A stretch of DNA of 40,849 nt from Candidatus Eisenbergiella merdavium (GCA_019119595.1 DWWS01000039.1:1-40849), one strand, 5' to 3'. Counted from the stretch's first letter, positions 23,707-33,017 are shown. The notes: generated from the letters alone by a model not told the origin. A program made the numbers and translations.

Positions 23707-25476
23707 ATGCAGGAAATACAAAACCCGATTCTGCGGGGCTTTCACCCGGATCCTTCCATCGTGCGCGTGGGAAGGGATTATTATATCGCGACCTCCACCT
23801 TTGAATGGTGGCCGGGGGTGCGCATCCATCATTCCCGTGATCTGGTCAACTGGAGGCTGATCGGCTATCCGCTGACCCGTACCTCCCAGCTCGATCTGCG
23901 GGGCGTAGGGCCGTCCCAGGGTGTCTGGGCGCCCTGTCTGACCTGGGACGACGGAACCTTTTATCTGGTCTACACGGTGGTGAAGGCCTTCTACTGCAAC
24001 ATGTACGATACCGAGAATTATCTGGTGACGGCAAAGGATATCCGCGGGCCGTGGTCGGAGCCGGTGGCTCTGAACAACTTCGGCTTTGATCCCTCCCTGT
24101 CCCATGACGACGACGGGCGCAAGTACATGGTCAGCATGGTGACGGATCACCGGGTTCCGAAAAAATACGCGGGAAGGCTGGTGCTCCAGGAATATGATCC
24201 GAAGGCCCGGCGCATGACCGGGCCGGTGCGGGACATCTATCAGGCAGAGCGCATCTTCCTGGAAGGGCCTCACATTTTCAAAAGGAACGGCTGGTATTAT
24301 CTGTTCAGTGCGGATACCGGAACCGGAGAGGCGCACGGCCAGACCATCCAGCGCTCCAGAAGCGTCTGGGGGCCCTATGAGATGTACCGCCCCGCCGATC
24401 CGCTGCGGCAGGACGGCGAGGCCTGGTCCATCCTGACCTCCCGGCATCATGAGGACATCCTGCTCCAGAAATCCGGACACTGTGATCTGGTGGAAACGCC
24501 GGAGGGAGAATGGTACGCCGTCCATCTGTGCGGACGGGCCAGTGAAAAGAGGAATCCCCCGGACGCTCCCCGGTTTGCGGGCTGCCGCAGATATCTGCTT
24601 GGCCGGGAAACCGCCATCCAGAAAATGCGCTGGACCGAAGACGGCTGGCTGGAGCTGGATCCGGGCTGCGCGGAGGAAGCCGGAAAGCCGGGTGCGGAGG
24701 CCGAACGGGCGAAGGACGGGCAGTCCGGAAACCGGCCCGCTCCCTTCAGCAATACGCCCCTTACGCGCGTGCCCGCTCCCGCAGAAGCCGCCGCTCAGAA
24801 CGACGCCGAAAACGCTGCTTCTGGAGAGGCCCCCTTCTGCCGGGACGATTTCGACAACCTGCAGCTCGCCCTCGACTATCAGTCCCTGCGCATCCCAATG
24901 GACAGCCATTACCTTTCCCTTTCCGAAAGGCCCGGCTGGCTGCGCATGTACGGCAGGAGCGGTCTGGCCTCCCGTTTTTCCCAGACGCTCATCGCCAGAA
25001 GGATGACCGAATACCGGATGACGGCGGAAACCTGCGTTTCCTTTGAGCCGGAGGTATTCAAGCAGATGGCCGGACTGGTTCTGATGTACGACACGGACAA
25101 TTATCTCTATCTGCACCTGTCACGGGACGAGGACGTGGGAAAATGCATCACCCTGCTGAAGGCGGAGAACCGGAGCTACGAGTACCTGACCGATTACATT
25201 CCTCTGCAGGAGGGCAGAGACGTGGTGCTTCGGCTCACCGTGGAGGACACGACGGCCCGCTTTTCCTACGGATACCGGGACGAGCCCCTGACTCAGGCGG
25301 GCGAAGCGGTGGATGTGAGCTTTCTTTCCGACGAGGCCTGTCAGGAAGGATGGTTTACCGGAACCATGATCGGCATCTGCTGTCAGGATCTGACAGGCTT
25401 CGGAAAGCATGCGGATTTTGACTGGTTTGAGGTGCGCCCGGACGGACAATTGCCTGGATGGGCGCACGGACGCTGA
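23707..25476 (+). CDS. GH43 beta-xylosidase/arabinofuranosidase (XynB type)
   Basis: 589 residues. A five-bladed propeller GH43 domain (about 1-320) is followed by a C-terminal beta-sandwich (about 385-585), the layout of XynB-type intracellular beta-xylosidases. The catalytic residues fit by position: Asp15 (NPILRGFHPDPS), Asp128 (GFDPSLSHDDDG) and Glu186 (LEGPHIF), against Asp15, Asp128 and Glu187 in the well-studied Geobacillus XynB3. A Pro/Ala/Glu-rich linker (about 335-380) is longer than usual. No signal peptide, so it acts on imported xylo-oligosaccharides. The inner ATG at 23707 has GGAG six bases upstream and is preferred to 23695. It is likely controlled by the divergent AraC gene. 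Confidence 0.9.
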   Translation: MQEIQNPILRGFHPDPSIVRVGRDYYIATSTFEWWPGVRIHHSRDLVNWRLIGYPLTRTSQLDLRGVGPSQGVWAPCLTWDDGTFYLVYTVVKAFYCNMYDTENYLVTAKDIRGPWSEPVALNNFGFDPSLSHDDDGRKYMVSMVTDHRVPKKYAGRLVLQEYDPKARRMTGPVRDIYQAERIFLEGPHIFKRNGWYYLFSADTGTGEAHGQTIQRSRSVWGPYEMYRPADPLRQDGEAWSILTSRHHEDILLQKSGHCDLVETPEGEWYAVHLCGRASEKRNPPDAPRFAGCRRYLLGRETAIQKMRWTEDGWLELDPGCAEEAGKPGAEAERAKDGQSGNRPAPFSNTPLTRVPAPAEAAAQNDAENAASGEAPFCRDDFDNLQLALDYQSLRIPMDSHYLSLSERPGWLRMYGRSGLASRFSQTLIARRMTEYRMTAETCVSFEPEVFKQMAGLVLMYDTDNYLYLHLSRDEDVGKCITLLKAENRSYEYLTDYIPLQEGRDVVLRLTVEDTTARFSYGYRDEPLTQAGEAVDVSFLSDEACQEGWFTGTMIGICCQDLTGFGKHADFDWFEVRPDGQLPGWAHGR

Positions 25477-25527
25477 CCCGGACGAAGCCGGGCAGCGCTA
25501 AGAACCCGGACAGCGGTAAGGCACCTT

Positions 25528-26628
25528 TCACAGCATCCGATCCACAAAGGAATAGCATTTCCCATACCATCGGTGAACCCCTTCCGGCGTCCGGTGCTCC
25601 AGCGCCTCCGACGCTCCCAGAAGCGTATATGCCTGTCGGATCTTTTCCATCTGTGAGGACGGCCCTGCAATACCGCACGGGCCGTTTTCCACGTCTGTTG
25701 TGCCGTTTTCCGCAAACAACGGACGGGGCGCGATCAGGGAGCAGATATCGCAGATATCTCCCAGCAGCCACAGGGACGGCGCATAATTGCAGGGACAGAG
25801 GTGGCATTCCAGAAGGCTGTCGTAATATCCGTGGATATAGCCGCTGATCACGGCAAGCCTGATCCGCTCATCCAGGGCGGCAAGCCACATGCTGTCCGCT
25901 CCCCCTCCCGAAAATCCGGCGCAGCCTATTCTGGGATGTCCCAGAGCGTCCTTTTTCACCTCCGGACGGCCGCACGCGTAATCCACCAGGCGGCGAAGCT
26001 CCCAGACCGTCAGTCCCGTCAGGCTCAGCCCGAGCGCCTCCGCAGTCTGCGCCAGATCCTTGCATGAGCTGTCCATGCTGCTCCTTTCCCGGTTCGGAAG
26101 GAAGGATTTATCCTCCGACGGCATCGGCTCCACTCTTTCCCCATAACCCGGCGGGTCGGGGCAGAACACCACATAGCCCCTGCGCACGAATTCCCTGCCG
26201 TAGCATTCGTCCGGCGCCGCTTTTATCTTTTCCGTTTCCTCCGGCGTTTCCGCAATGCCGCATACCGTATTTTTATTCGCCCCATGGGCAGGAAACGTCA
26301 GCATGGCCCTGGCCGGATTTTTGGCATCCACCCCGTCCGGTATGAGCACATAAAAGGGCATTTCCACAAAGGGAAGGGTCTGCATCACATATTTCTGCCT
26401 GAGATATCCCTCCTCCCGGCAGGAGGAGACCAGCCGGACGCCGGGGCTTTCAGCGCCGTCCGCAAGGGCGGAAAGCCGGTTCAGCCCGAGCCGTTCCCAA
26501 AGGGCTTTCCTAAAGTCGTGCTGCCACTTCTCCAGTTCCTTCCCGCCCGTATGCGGGCAGGCCGCCGATCGTCCGTCTTTTTGATAAACATACTGAAAAA
26601 ACTGTCTGAATGAATAATTTCCCTCCAT
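25528..26628 (-). CDS. Alpha/beta-hydrolase, acetyl-xylan-esterase/dienelactone-hydrolase like
   Basis: 366 residues without signal peptide. The nucleophile elbow is GCAGFSGGGADS (Ser about 245). An oxyanion-region motif LTFPAHGANKNT and FCPDPPGYGERVEP fit Abhydrolase_7/acetyl-xylan-esterase-like proteins. The candidate catalytic His is in TPEGVHRWYG near the C-terminus, and an acidic residue near LFAENGTTDVEN. The ATG at 26628 has AAAGGA; a TTG seven codons upstream is ignored. It converges on the GH43 gene with a 51-base gap and has its own promoter. Removal of ester groups from imported hemicellulose fragments is a reasonable inference from the neighbour. Confidence 0.75.
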   Translation of the reverse strand: MEGNYSFRQFFQYVYQKDGRSAACPHTGGKELEKWQHDFRKALWERLGLNRLSALADGAESPGVRLVSSCREEGYLRQKYVMQTLPFVEMPFYVLIPDGVDAKNPARAMLTFPAHGANKNTVCGIAETPEETEKIKAAPDECYGREFVRRGYVVFCPDPPGYGERVEPMPSEDKSFLPNRERSSMDSSCKDLAQTAEALGLSLTGLTVWELRRLVDYACGRPEVKKDALGHPRIGCAGFSGGGADSMWLAALDERIRLAVISGYIHGYYDSLLECHLCPCNYAPSLWLLGDICDICSLIAPRPLFAENGTTDVENGPCGIAGPSSQMEKIRQAYTLLGASEALEHRTPEGVHRWYGKCYSFVDRML

Positions 26629-26678
26629 ATTTTCCTTTCCGCCGCCCAAAATCGCGGCATATCCCCTTTGTCAGTTAA

Positions 26679-26707
26679 AGTATATCGCAAAACACCTCCT
26701 CCCGCAA
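26679..26707 (-). promoter_or_regulatory. Promoter of the esterase gene
   Basis: On the minus strand TTGCGG (26702-26707), a 17-base spacer and TATACT (26679-26684). The predicted start is about 45 bases upstream of the ATG at 26628. Confidence 0.5.
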
Positions 26708-26823
26708 ACGCGTATAGCACCGATAACACGGTGACCAGGCATACTGTCGAACAGATAAATTTTCCAGGACTAAGATTCGTAAAAACAGATACCGCATAGA
26801 AACCACATCTCTCTTCTATTTCC

Positions 26824-26842
26824 GCAGATTATCTGCTAAAAT
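26824..26842 (+). promoter_or_regulatory. Palindromic operator and -10 box of the fucO-like gene
   Basis: GCAGAT-T-ATCTGC (26824-26836) is a perfect 13-base palindrome immediately followed by TAAAAT (26837-26842), a likely -10 box. No good -35 box is seen, so an activator or a repressor bound at the palindrome may control this promoter. Confidence 0.45.
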
Positions 26843-26888
26843 TAATTTACGGGAATGCTCCCGAATATTTGGAAAAGGAGATTTTTTT

Positions 26889-28034
26889 ATGGCGAACAGG
26901 ATCATGCTCAATCAGACGTCCTATCATGGGGCAGGGGCGATAGCGGAATTCGTTACCGAGGTAAAGGCCCACGGCTTTACAAAAGCTTTCGTCTGCTCCG
27001 ATCCCGACCTGATCAGATTCAATGTCACCGCCAGGGTGACGGATCTGTTAGACAAAGAGGGACTGGCCTACGAAATTTATTCTGATATCAAGGCCAATCC
27101 TACCATCCAGAACGTACAGAGCGGAGTGGCCGCCTTCAAGGCCAGCGGCGCCGACTATATCATCGCGATCGGCGGCGGCTCTTCCATGGATACCGCAAAG
27201 GCCATCGGAATCATCATCGCCAATCCGGAGTTTGAGGATGTACGCAGCCTGGAAGGCGTTGCTCCCACCAAAAAGCCCTGCGTTCCCATTATCGCCGTTC
27301 CGACTACCGCCGGTACGGCTGCTGAAGTCACGATCAACTATGTCATCACTGATATTGAGAAAAAGCGGAAATTTGTCTGCGTGGATCCTCATGACATGCC
27401 GATCATTGCTGTTGTGGATCCGGATATGATGTCCTCCATGCCTAAAGGCCTTACCGCTTCCACCGGAATGGACGCTCTCACCCATGCGATAGAAGGATAC
27501 ACCACCAAAGCCGCGTGGGAAATGACCGATATGTTCCATCTGAAGGCCATTGAGATCATTTCCAGATCCCTGAGAGGAGCCGTTGAAAATACGCAGGAGG
27601 GACGGGAAGGTATGGCGCTTGGCCAGTACATAGCCGGCATGGGATTCTCCAATGTGGGACTTGGTATCGCTCATTCTATGGCACATACGCTCGGCGCTGT
27701 CTATGATACCCCGCATGGAGTGGCCTGTGCAATGATGCTGCCCATCGTCATGGAATATAACGCCGATTGTACGGGAGAAAAATACAGAGAAATCGCCAGA
27801 GCCATGGGCGTAAAGGGCGTAGATGATATGGATCAGGATACCTACCGCAAAGCCGCCGTGGAAGCGGTCCGCAAACTCTCCGAGGATGTTGGCATCCCTT
27901 CCAGGCTGGAAGCGCTTAAGGAGGAGGATCTTCCGTTCCTGGCAGAATCCGCCTACGCGGACGCCTGCGCTCCCGGCAATCCGAAGGATGCAAGCGTAGA
28001 GGATCTGAAAGCGCTGTTCAGAAAGCTTATGTAA
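26889..28034 (+). CDS. fucO: Lactaldehyde reductase / 1,2-propanediol oxidoreductase (iron-containing alcohol dehydrogenase)
   Basis: 381 residues, full length for group III iron-dependent alcohol dehydrogenases. The cofactor motif IAIGGGSSMDTAK is at about 93-105. The metal ligands fall at Asp195 (STGMDALTHAIE), His199, His262 (GIAHSMAH) and His276 (YDTPHG), a constant shift of one from E. coli FucO (196, 200, 263, 277). FucO reduces L-lactaldehyde, formed during fucose or rhamnose breakdown, to 1,2-propanediol with NADH. AAGGAG precedes the start. It is a single-gene transcript with a terminator at 28078. No fucose or rhamnose genes are in the window, so a broader alcohol role is possible. 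Confidence 0.88.
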   Translation: MANRIMLNQTSYHGAGAIAEFVTEVKAHGFTKAFVCSDPDLIRFNVTARVTDLLDKEGLAYEIYSDIKANPTIQNVQSGVAAFKASGADYIIAIGGGSSMDTAKAIGIIIANPEFEDVRSLEGVAPTKKPCVPIIAVPTTAGTAAEVTINYVITDIEKKRKFVCVDPHDMPIIAVVDPDMMSSMPKGLTASTGMDALTHAIEGYTTKAAWEMTDMFHLKAIEIISRSLRGAVENTQEGREGMALGQYIAGMGFSNVGLGIAHSMAHTLGAVYDTPHGVACAMMLPIVMEYNADCTGEKYREIARAMGVKGVDDMDQDTYRKAAVEAVRKLSEDVGIPSRLEALKEEDLPFLAESAYADACAPGNPKDASVEDLKALFRKLM

Positions 28035-28077
28035 GAAACAGTCAAAAAGAATTCTGTAAAAATAATCCTGTGCTAAT

Positions 28078-28116
28078 AAAGGATGGAGCTGTGTTTCCTG
28101 CGGCTCCATCCTTTTT
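28078..28116 (+). terminator. Terminator after the fucO-like gene
   Basis: A perfect 12-base stem (AAAGGATGGAGC at 28078-28089 with GCTCCATCCTTT at 28103-28114) and a 13-base loop, continuing into further T residues. Confidence 0.9.
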
Positions 28117-28326
28117 CTTCTCCCCATGAGGGCCAAAACGGCATTTCGTAAAACGGAGAATCCGCGAAGAAAACCCGGTATAAAATGTAATGCTTTTCAA
28201 AGTGCTTTAGTTTCTGGATTTTTTCCTTCTTTTTTATCAGATAGAATAATTTCATCAGTTAATGGCCAAGCCGCGAAAAAGGCCATCCATGATCAATCTT
28301 ATGAAAAAGAAAAGAGGGAAAGGATT

Positions 28327-29283
28327 ATGAAATCTGCATCAAAGCAAAAGAAGAAATCAGGCGGCCTGATTTCAGGGATCAAGTACGATATCCGTCACAA
28401 TCCCTATCTGTGTCTGCTGTGCGTTCCCGCGATCCTGTGGTTCTGCATCTTTGCGTACAGCCCGCTCGTCTATCTGCTCACCGCCTTCCAGCGGTACCGC
28501 CCTACGGAAGGGCTCTGGGGAAGCGAATTCATCGGTCTGATGAATTTTAAGGCATTTTTCGGCTCCAGCGCGTTCTTCCAGGTCACCTTCAACACCATTT
28601 TTCTGAACGCCCTGTTCATCATTTCCTCCATGGCGGTGTCCATCCTCATCGCCATCGCCCTTTCGGAGGTCAACGGACGGCTCTTCAAAAAAGCGACGCA
28701 GTCCATCGTCATCCTGCCGCACTTCATTTCCTGGACGGTGATCGCCCTTCTGTGTGAGGCTCTCCTGAAAACACAGAACGGCTTTATCAATAATATTCTG
28801 GTCAGCCTCGGCATGGAAAAGATCAATTTCTACCAGAATGCGGACGTCTGGCCCGCTCTCCTTGTTTTCCTGCGTATCTGGCAGGGCGCGGGCTACGGCT
28901 CCATCGTCTATCTCGCCACGATCGCCGGCCTGGATCAGGAAATGTTCGAGGCGGCCCGTGTGGACGGCGCCACCAGAGGCCAGTGCATCCGCTATCTGAC
29001 TCTTCCGCTTCTGAAGAGCACAGCCGTCATGCTGTTCATCATGAACGTGGGAAAGATCTTCAACGGCGATTTCGGCATGATCTACAACCTGGTGGGAAGC
29101 AATTCCCTGCTGTACCGCACCACGGACGTTATCGACACCTATGTGTACCGCATGCTGGTGGAGTCCACCAACATCGGCCAGTCCGCCGCGGTCAGCTTCT
29201 ACCAGTCCGTGATGGGCTTTGTGATCGTGCTCGCAACCAATGCGCTGACCCGGAAGCTGGATCCGGATTCCGCGTTATTCTGA
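28327..29283 (+). CDS. Oligosaccharide ABC importer permease, LplB/YteP type
   Basis: 318 residues. A short basic N-terminus is followed by six membrane helices and the EAA loop MFEAARVDGATRGQCIRYLTLPLLKS (about 212-237). The sequence YDIRHNPYLCLLCVPAILWFCIFAYSPL is typical of LplB/YteP permeases that import large oligosaccharides such as rhamnogalacturonan or uronate oligomers in Bacillota. AAAGGA precedes the ATG at 28327; the 67 upstream in-frame codons look non-coding. It is the first gene of the uronate locus; the permease partner follows 21 bases later. Confidence 0.9.
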   Translation: MKSASKQKKKSGGLISGIKYDIRHNPYLCLLCVPAILWFCIFAYSPLVYLLTAFQRYRPTEGLWGSEFIGLMNFKAFFGSSAFFQVTFNTIFLNALFIISSMAVSILIAIALSEVNGRLFKKATQSIVILPHFISWTVIALLCEALLKTQNGFINNILVSLGMEKINFYQNADVWPALLVFLRIWQGAGYGSIVYLATIAGLDQEMFEAARVDGATRGQCIRYLTLPLLKSTAVMLFIMNVGKIFNGDFGMIYNLVGSNSLLYRTTDVIDTYVYRMLVESTNIGQSAAVSFYQSVMGFVIVLATNALTRKLDPDSALF

Positions 29284-29304
29284 GGAAAGGATGGAAAAAA
29301 TAAA

Positions 29305-30237
29305 ATGGCAAAACAGATATCCGAAGCCGCTCATTCGGCAAAAAACAAGATAAAAATGACACCCGGCGACAGAGTGCTGAACCTGTCCTTCTATCTTTTC
29401 ATCACGATCTTTTCCGTGATCTGCCTGATCCCCTTCGTGCTGGTGGTTTCCTCCTCTCTCACCCAGGAACAGGCTCTGACGGCAAACGGCTACCGGCTGT
29501 GGCCCTCCGAGTTTTCTCTGGACGCCTACCGGCTGGTCATGGTAAGCGCGGACATTCCCCAGGCCTACCTGGTGACGATCTTCATCACCATCGCAGGGAC
29601 CTTCCTTTCCATGCTCTTTACCTGCGCGGTGGCCTACGCCATGAGCGTGAAAAACTTCAAGAGCCGTTCCGTGGTCGCCCTTTTCATCTATTTTACCATG
29701 CTCTTCAACGGCGGTCTGGTAGCCACCTACCTGCTGATCACCAAGACGCTGGCGCTGCAGAACACCATATGGGTGCTGCTCTTCCCTTCCATCTGCAACG
29801 CCTGGAACATCCTTCTGATGAGAAACTTCTTCAACGGGATCCCGGATTCCCTCGCTGAATCCGCCAAGATCGACGGCGCAAACGACATCGTCATCCTGTT
29901 TAAGATCATCATTCCCATTTCCCTTCCGGGGATCGCCACCATCGGCCTGTTCTACGCTCTGAGCTACTGGAACGAATGGTACAAGTGCCTTCTGTACATC
30001 GACTCCAACCACAGCCAGTATTACACGCTGCAGTACCTGATCCAGAGGATCTTAAGGCAGGTCAATTACGCCGCGAACCAGCCTGCCGAGGCGGTGGGGC
30101 TCAACAGCATTTCCCTTCCCACCTACGCCTACCGCATGGCCACCATCGTGGTTTCCACCGGCCCGATCATCCTGCTGTATCCCTTCCTGCAGAAGTATTT
30201 CGTACAGGGCCTGACCGTGGGGGCTGTAAAAGGCTGA
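29305..30237 (+). CDS. Oligosaccharide ABC importer permease, LplC/YtcP type
   Basis: 310 residues with six predicted membrane helices. The start region MTPGDRVLNLSFYLFITIFSVICLIPF and the ending YPFLQKYFVQGLTVGAVKG are typical of the LplC/YtcP partner permease. The EAA loop is SLAESAKIDGANDIVILFKIIIPISLP (about 190-216). It forms a heterodimeric channel with the preceding permease. The transcript ends at the bidirectional terminator at 30313. Confidence 0.9.
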   Translation: MAKQISEAAHSAKNKIKMTPGDRVLNLSFYLFITIFSVICLIPFVLVVSSSLTQEQALTANGYRLWPSEFSLDAYRLVMVSADIPQAYLVTIFITIAGTFLSMLFTCAVAYAMSVKNFKSRSVVALFIYFTMLFNGGLVATYLLITKTLALQNTIWVLLFPSICNAWNILLMRNFFNGIPDSLAESAKIDGANDIVILFKIIIPISLPGIATIGLFYALSYWNEWYKCLLYIDSNHSQYYTLQYLIQRILRQVNYAANQPAEAVGLNSISLPTYAYRMATIVVSTGPIILLYPFLQKYFVQGLTVGAVKG

Positions 30238-30312
30238 ACGCATACCGTTTGTAAGGCGCCTGTACATTAATTCATAAAAACAGAAACACGCGCCGCCAGG
30301 CGCGCCACAGAT

Positions 30313-30361
30313 AAAACGCCGTATGGAAGCTTTTTCCGAATCTGCTCCATACGGCGTTTTT
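30313..30361. terminator. Bidirectional terminator between permease and YesN-type regulator
   Basis: A perfect 15-base stem (AAAACGCCGTATGGA at 30313-30327 with its complement at 30346-30360) with A-runs and T-runs on both sides. It can terminate the permease transcript on the plus strand and the regulator transcript on the minus strand. Confidence 0.88.
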
Positions 30362-32716
30362 CTACGCCTCTTTGTCCGTTCCGCCGTCCTGTCCCGGCGC
30401 CTCCTTCTTTTTCATGCGTCGGTAATCGCCGGGCGTCATGCCCGTATGCTTTTTGAAAAAGGTAAAGAAATAATTCTTGGTGGAAAAGCCCAGCCTGTCG
30501 CTGATCTCATTCAGGGAAAGCCCGGTCTCAACGAGCAGGCTGCAGATCAGCTCCAGCTTCTGCCGGGTGATGTAAACGGAAAGAGAGGTTCCCGTCCCTT
30601 CCTTAAAAATATTGCGCAGGTAGTTGACCGACAGATGCACATTGTCCGCCAGCCAGACCACTGAAAGGTTCGGATTGTAGATATTCTCCTCCACGAGCTG
30701 AATGATCCGGCTGATCTGTTCCTTTTTGCCGGAGGAAGCTTCCCTGATCTTGGAAAGCTGTTCGATGTCTGCCAGGCAGCGCCGGATCATCTCCTCCCGG
30801 ATATCCGCGAGGGTGCTTTTTTCCATCGTCTTGTAATCCCAGCCGCCGGGGGGCTCCATATAGCTGCCATATTCCAGACGCTGCAGGGAAGAGGAGAGCT
30901 GGAGGATGAAGGAAAGGATCTGATCCATGCGGTAAACCTTAAGCGTATCGAAAAACTCCTTCGTGCAGCTCTCCGCCGCCTGCGGGTTCATGGACTTGAC
31001 AGCGCCGATCAGGGCGTCCGCAAGCTCATATGGGTAAATCTGTTCCGGAACCGGGGCGAGCTGCAGCTCGTCTCCCATGTGTATGGAGCGGCTTCCGGTG
31101 AGAAACCGCTGAGCCAGAGCCTCCTGCGCGCTGACGAAGGAAAGGGAAAGATCCTCCGGATCCTCCACCATTTCTCCGATCCCGGCGGAAAAGGTGATCT
31201 GATAATGGGTTCCCACAAACTCCTGCGCTTCCCGGATACGCTTCGTGACCGTCTCCGGCATCCATTCGTCAAAATTCAGAAGCAGGATCACGTCGTCATA
31301 GCTCAGGTCGATATGCTGCACGGTCATTTCCTGGGAAAGCAGCTCCTGCGTCACATTCTGCAGAATATAGTTCAGAAGCCTGGTTTCGGAAACGCCGGAA
31401 ATGCCCTCCGCCGTCTGCATGGAGGCGGGATCCACGCCGAGAAGCAGGATCCGGTTGTTTTTGGAGGGCAGCTCCGCGTTCAGCGCCTCCAATTCCTCAC
31501 TGTGCTGCTTCGAAAGATCCTGTCCGTTATAGAGAAGCGTCCGGAACAGCTTCCTTCTTCTCTCCTTTTGCCAGGCATGGCTGATCTGCTTCAAATTTTC
31601 GTTCATGTCAAGAAGCTGCTGGTAAGCGGAGGAAAGATAACTGAAATCGTTTTTCTGCCCGCCCTCCGTCTGCTCATCCTGCTGGGAACGGCTTGCGATA
31701 AAGGTTTTCAGCTCCCGCAGCGGATTGTAAATGAACCAGCTTAACAGGAATGAAAACACGATGCCCGTCAGCAGATAGACGACGGTATACTGAAGGAGCG
31801 TTCCGAGAAAAGCGTTCTGGGAGTAAAAATATCTGTTTTTCAGGGTACAGATGTAGGTGATGTCAAAGCCTCTGTTTTTTATGTAACGGACCGAGCCCTG
31901 CTGGCCGTTTTCCGCATAGCGAAAGGAACCGCTGTTGCCGGAGGCCTCCCGGATGAGCTGATAAAGCTCGTTATCGGAATAGTCCGCCCCGAACAGCCCG
32001 GGATCGCTCGCCGTTATCACAGTATCCTCTCCGCCCACCATGATGACGTCAATATAGTCGCTGCCGTCCAGAGAGATCATGCCGGAATAGGCCTCCTGGC
32101 TGAGGTTCACCACCAACGCTCCTGAATGGTTGGAATAAAAAATTGTGGTGAGCACCGGCACATCCTCATATACATGGCTCGAGCTCTGATAGTCGATGGT
32201 ACGCGGAAGCAGAAAAACGGGCCTCGTGCTCGGCGTCATCTGCTCCAGGATCTCAAAAATCTCACCGTCGATATGATTTTCAAAGGAGCTTCTCCCGTTC
32301 TGGTCAATGATCGTGCGGGAACGGAAATTGATGAAGTAAACGGAGGAGACCAGAGAACTCGCGTTGCGCAGGGAATCGATCAGCTCGGAAGCGTCCATGG
32401 CCAGGGCGACGCTGGAATTATCTCCATACAGGATGGCGTTCATGGACGGATTTTCCAGCGTGGTATAGCAGAAGCTGATGATATCCTTCAGCGTGGTCTG
32501 ATTGATGCTATAGGACTGGGATATGGTCTGCTCCTGCATATCCTCCAGCATTTCCCTGTAATCCTGATTGTTGGAGGCGAACAGGATGGCAATGAAAATA
32601 ATGAAGATCACACAGGAAACCCATAGATAGGAATACAGCACCTTTTTGAAAAAAACGCTGTTTTGAAATTCCTGACCAAACTGCTTCATAATATTTTTCA
32701 GCTTGTCTGTCTGCAT
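30362..32716 (-). CDS. Membrane-bound AraC-type regulator with extracellular sensor (YesN/YtdP-like)
   Basis: 784 residues. Membrane helix 1 (about 27-48) is followed by an extracellular sensor region of about 250 residues, membrane helix 2 (about 300-328), a HAMP-like/coiled segment, a cytoplasmic GGDEF-degenerate-like middle region, and a C-terminal AraC domain (about 675-775) with SVVWLADNVHLSVNYLRNIFKEGTG and SLNEISDRLGFSTKNYFFTFFKKHTGMTPGDYRRMK. One-protein sensors of this kind control LplABC-type importers and their enzymes in Bacillota. The ATG at 32716 has GGGAG seven bases upstream; an ATG 60 bases further out lacks a site. It lies between the permeases and the binding protein and faces away from the latter. 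Confidence 0.88.
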   Translation of the reverse strand: MQTDKLKNIMKQFGQEFQNSVFFKKVLYSYLWVSCVIFIIFIAILFASNNQDYREMLEDMQEQTISQSYSINQTTLKDIISFCYTTLENPSMNAILYGDNSSVALAMDASELIDSLRNASSLVSSVYFINFRSRTIIDQNGRSSFENHIDGEIFEILEQMTPSTRPVFLLPRTIDYQSSSHVYEDVPVLTTIFYSNHSGALVVNLSQEAYSGMISLDGSDYIDVIMVGGEDTVITASDPGLFGADYSDNELYQLIREASGNSGSFRYAENGQQGSVRYIKNRGFDITYICTLKNRYFYSQNAFLGTLLQYTVVYLLTGIVFSFLLSWFIYNPLRELKTFIASRSQQDEQTEGGQKNDFSYLSSAYQQLLDMNENLKQISHAWQKERRRKLFRTLLYNGQDLSKQHSEELEALNAELPSKNNRILLLGVDPASMQTAEGISGVSETRLLNYILQNVTQELLSQEMTVQHIDLSYDDVILLLNFDEWMPETVTKRIREAQEFVGTHYQITFSAGIGEMVEDPEDLSLSFVSAQEALAQRFLTGSRSIHMGDELQLAPVPEQIYPYELADALIGAVKSMNPQAAESCTKEFFDTLKVYRMDQILSFILQLSSSLQRLEYGSYMEPPGGWDYKTMEKSTLADIREEMIRRCLADIEQLSKIREASSGKKEQISRIIQLVEENIYNPNLSVVWLADNVHLSVNYLRNIFKEGTGTSLSVYITRQKLELICSLLVETGLSLNEISDRLGFSTKNYFFTFFKKHTGMTPGDYRRMKKKEAPGQDGGTDKEA

Positions 32717-33017
32717 GACTTTTCTCCCCCATAAACGCCGGACATAATTATTCTCATTATAACAATAAGGTATCATAAAAAAACAGGCCGAAAAAGGCCA
32801 AAAGGTAACTATTGAAGTGTTCGTTATTTTTCAAACCGCCTGTATAAAACCTGATTCTCCGGCCTTTCTTTACTTTACGAAGTTGAAAAAAAGCTCCGGA
32901 ATCCGTAACATAAAGGCATATCCGGAGCGCTCGGAGATGGCAGGGAAAACTGCTGTAAGCTGTAAGTTATAACAGTAAAAATGAAAAAGCAAAGAAAAGA
33001 GAGGAAGGGTACCATCT
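32717..33017. other. Divergent control region of the uronate locus
   Basis: This 301-base stretch contains no gene. It holds the ribosome binding site of the YesN-type regulator, a short hairpin (AGGCC-N6-GGCC near 32787), the promoter and dyad at 32883-32927 for the binding-protein operon, and the GAGGAAGGG ribosome binding region of that operon. Confidence 0.6.
32883..32927 (+). promoter_or_regulatory. Promoter with overlapping dyad for the binding-protein/lyase operon
   Basis: TTGAAA (32883-32888), a 17-base spacer and TAACAT (32906-32911). A dyad CTCCGGA (32894-32900) / TCCGGAG (32921-32927) brackets the -10 box, with 20 bases between its arms. A protein bound at both arms would cover the promoter; alternatively the arms could pair only in DNA, since the first arm lies upstream of the expected start. 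Confidence 0.5.

Noticed and set aside
23680..25116. 478-codon minus-strand open frame opposite GH43
   Set aside because: The GH43 frame carries all catalytic residues; the opposite frame has no recognisable domain.
28126..28326. 67-codon upstream extension of the LplB-type permease
   Set aside because: It begins right after the fucO terminator and has no membrane-protein character; AAAGGA marks the start at 28327.
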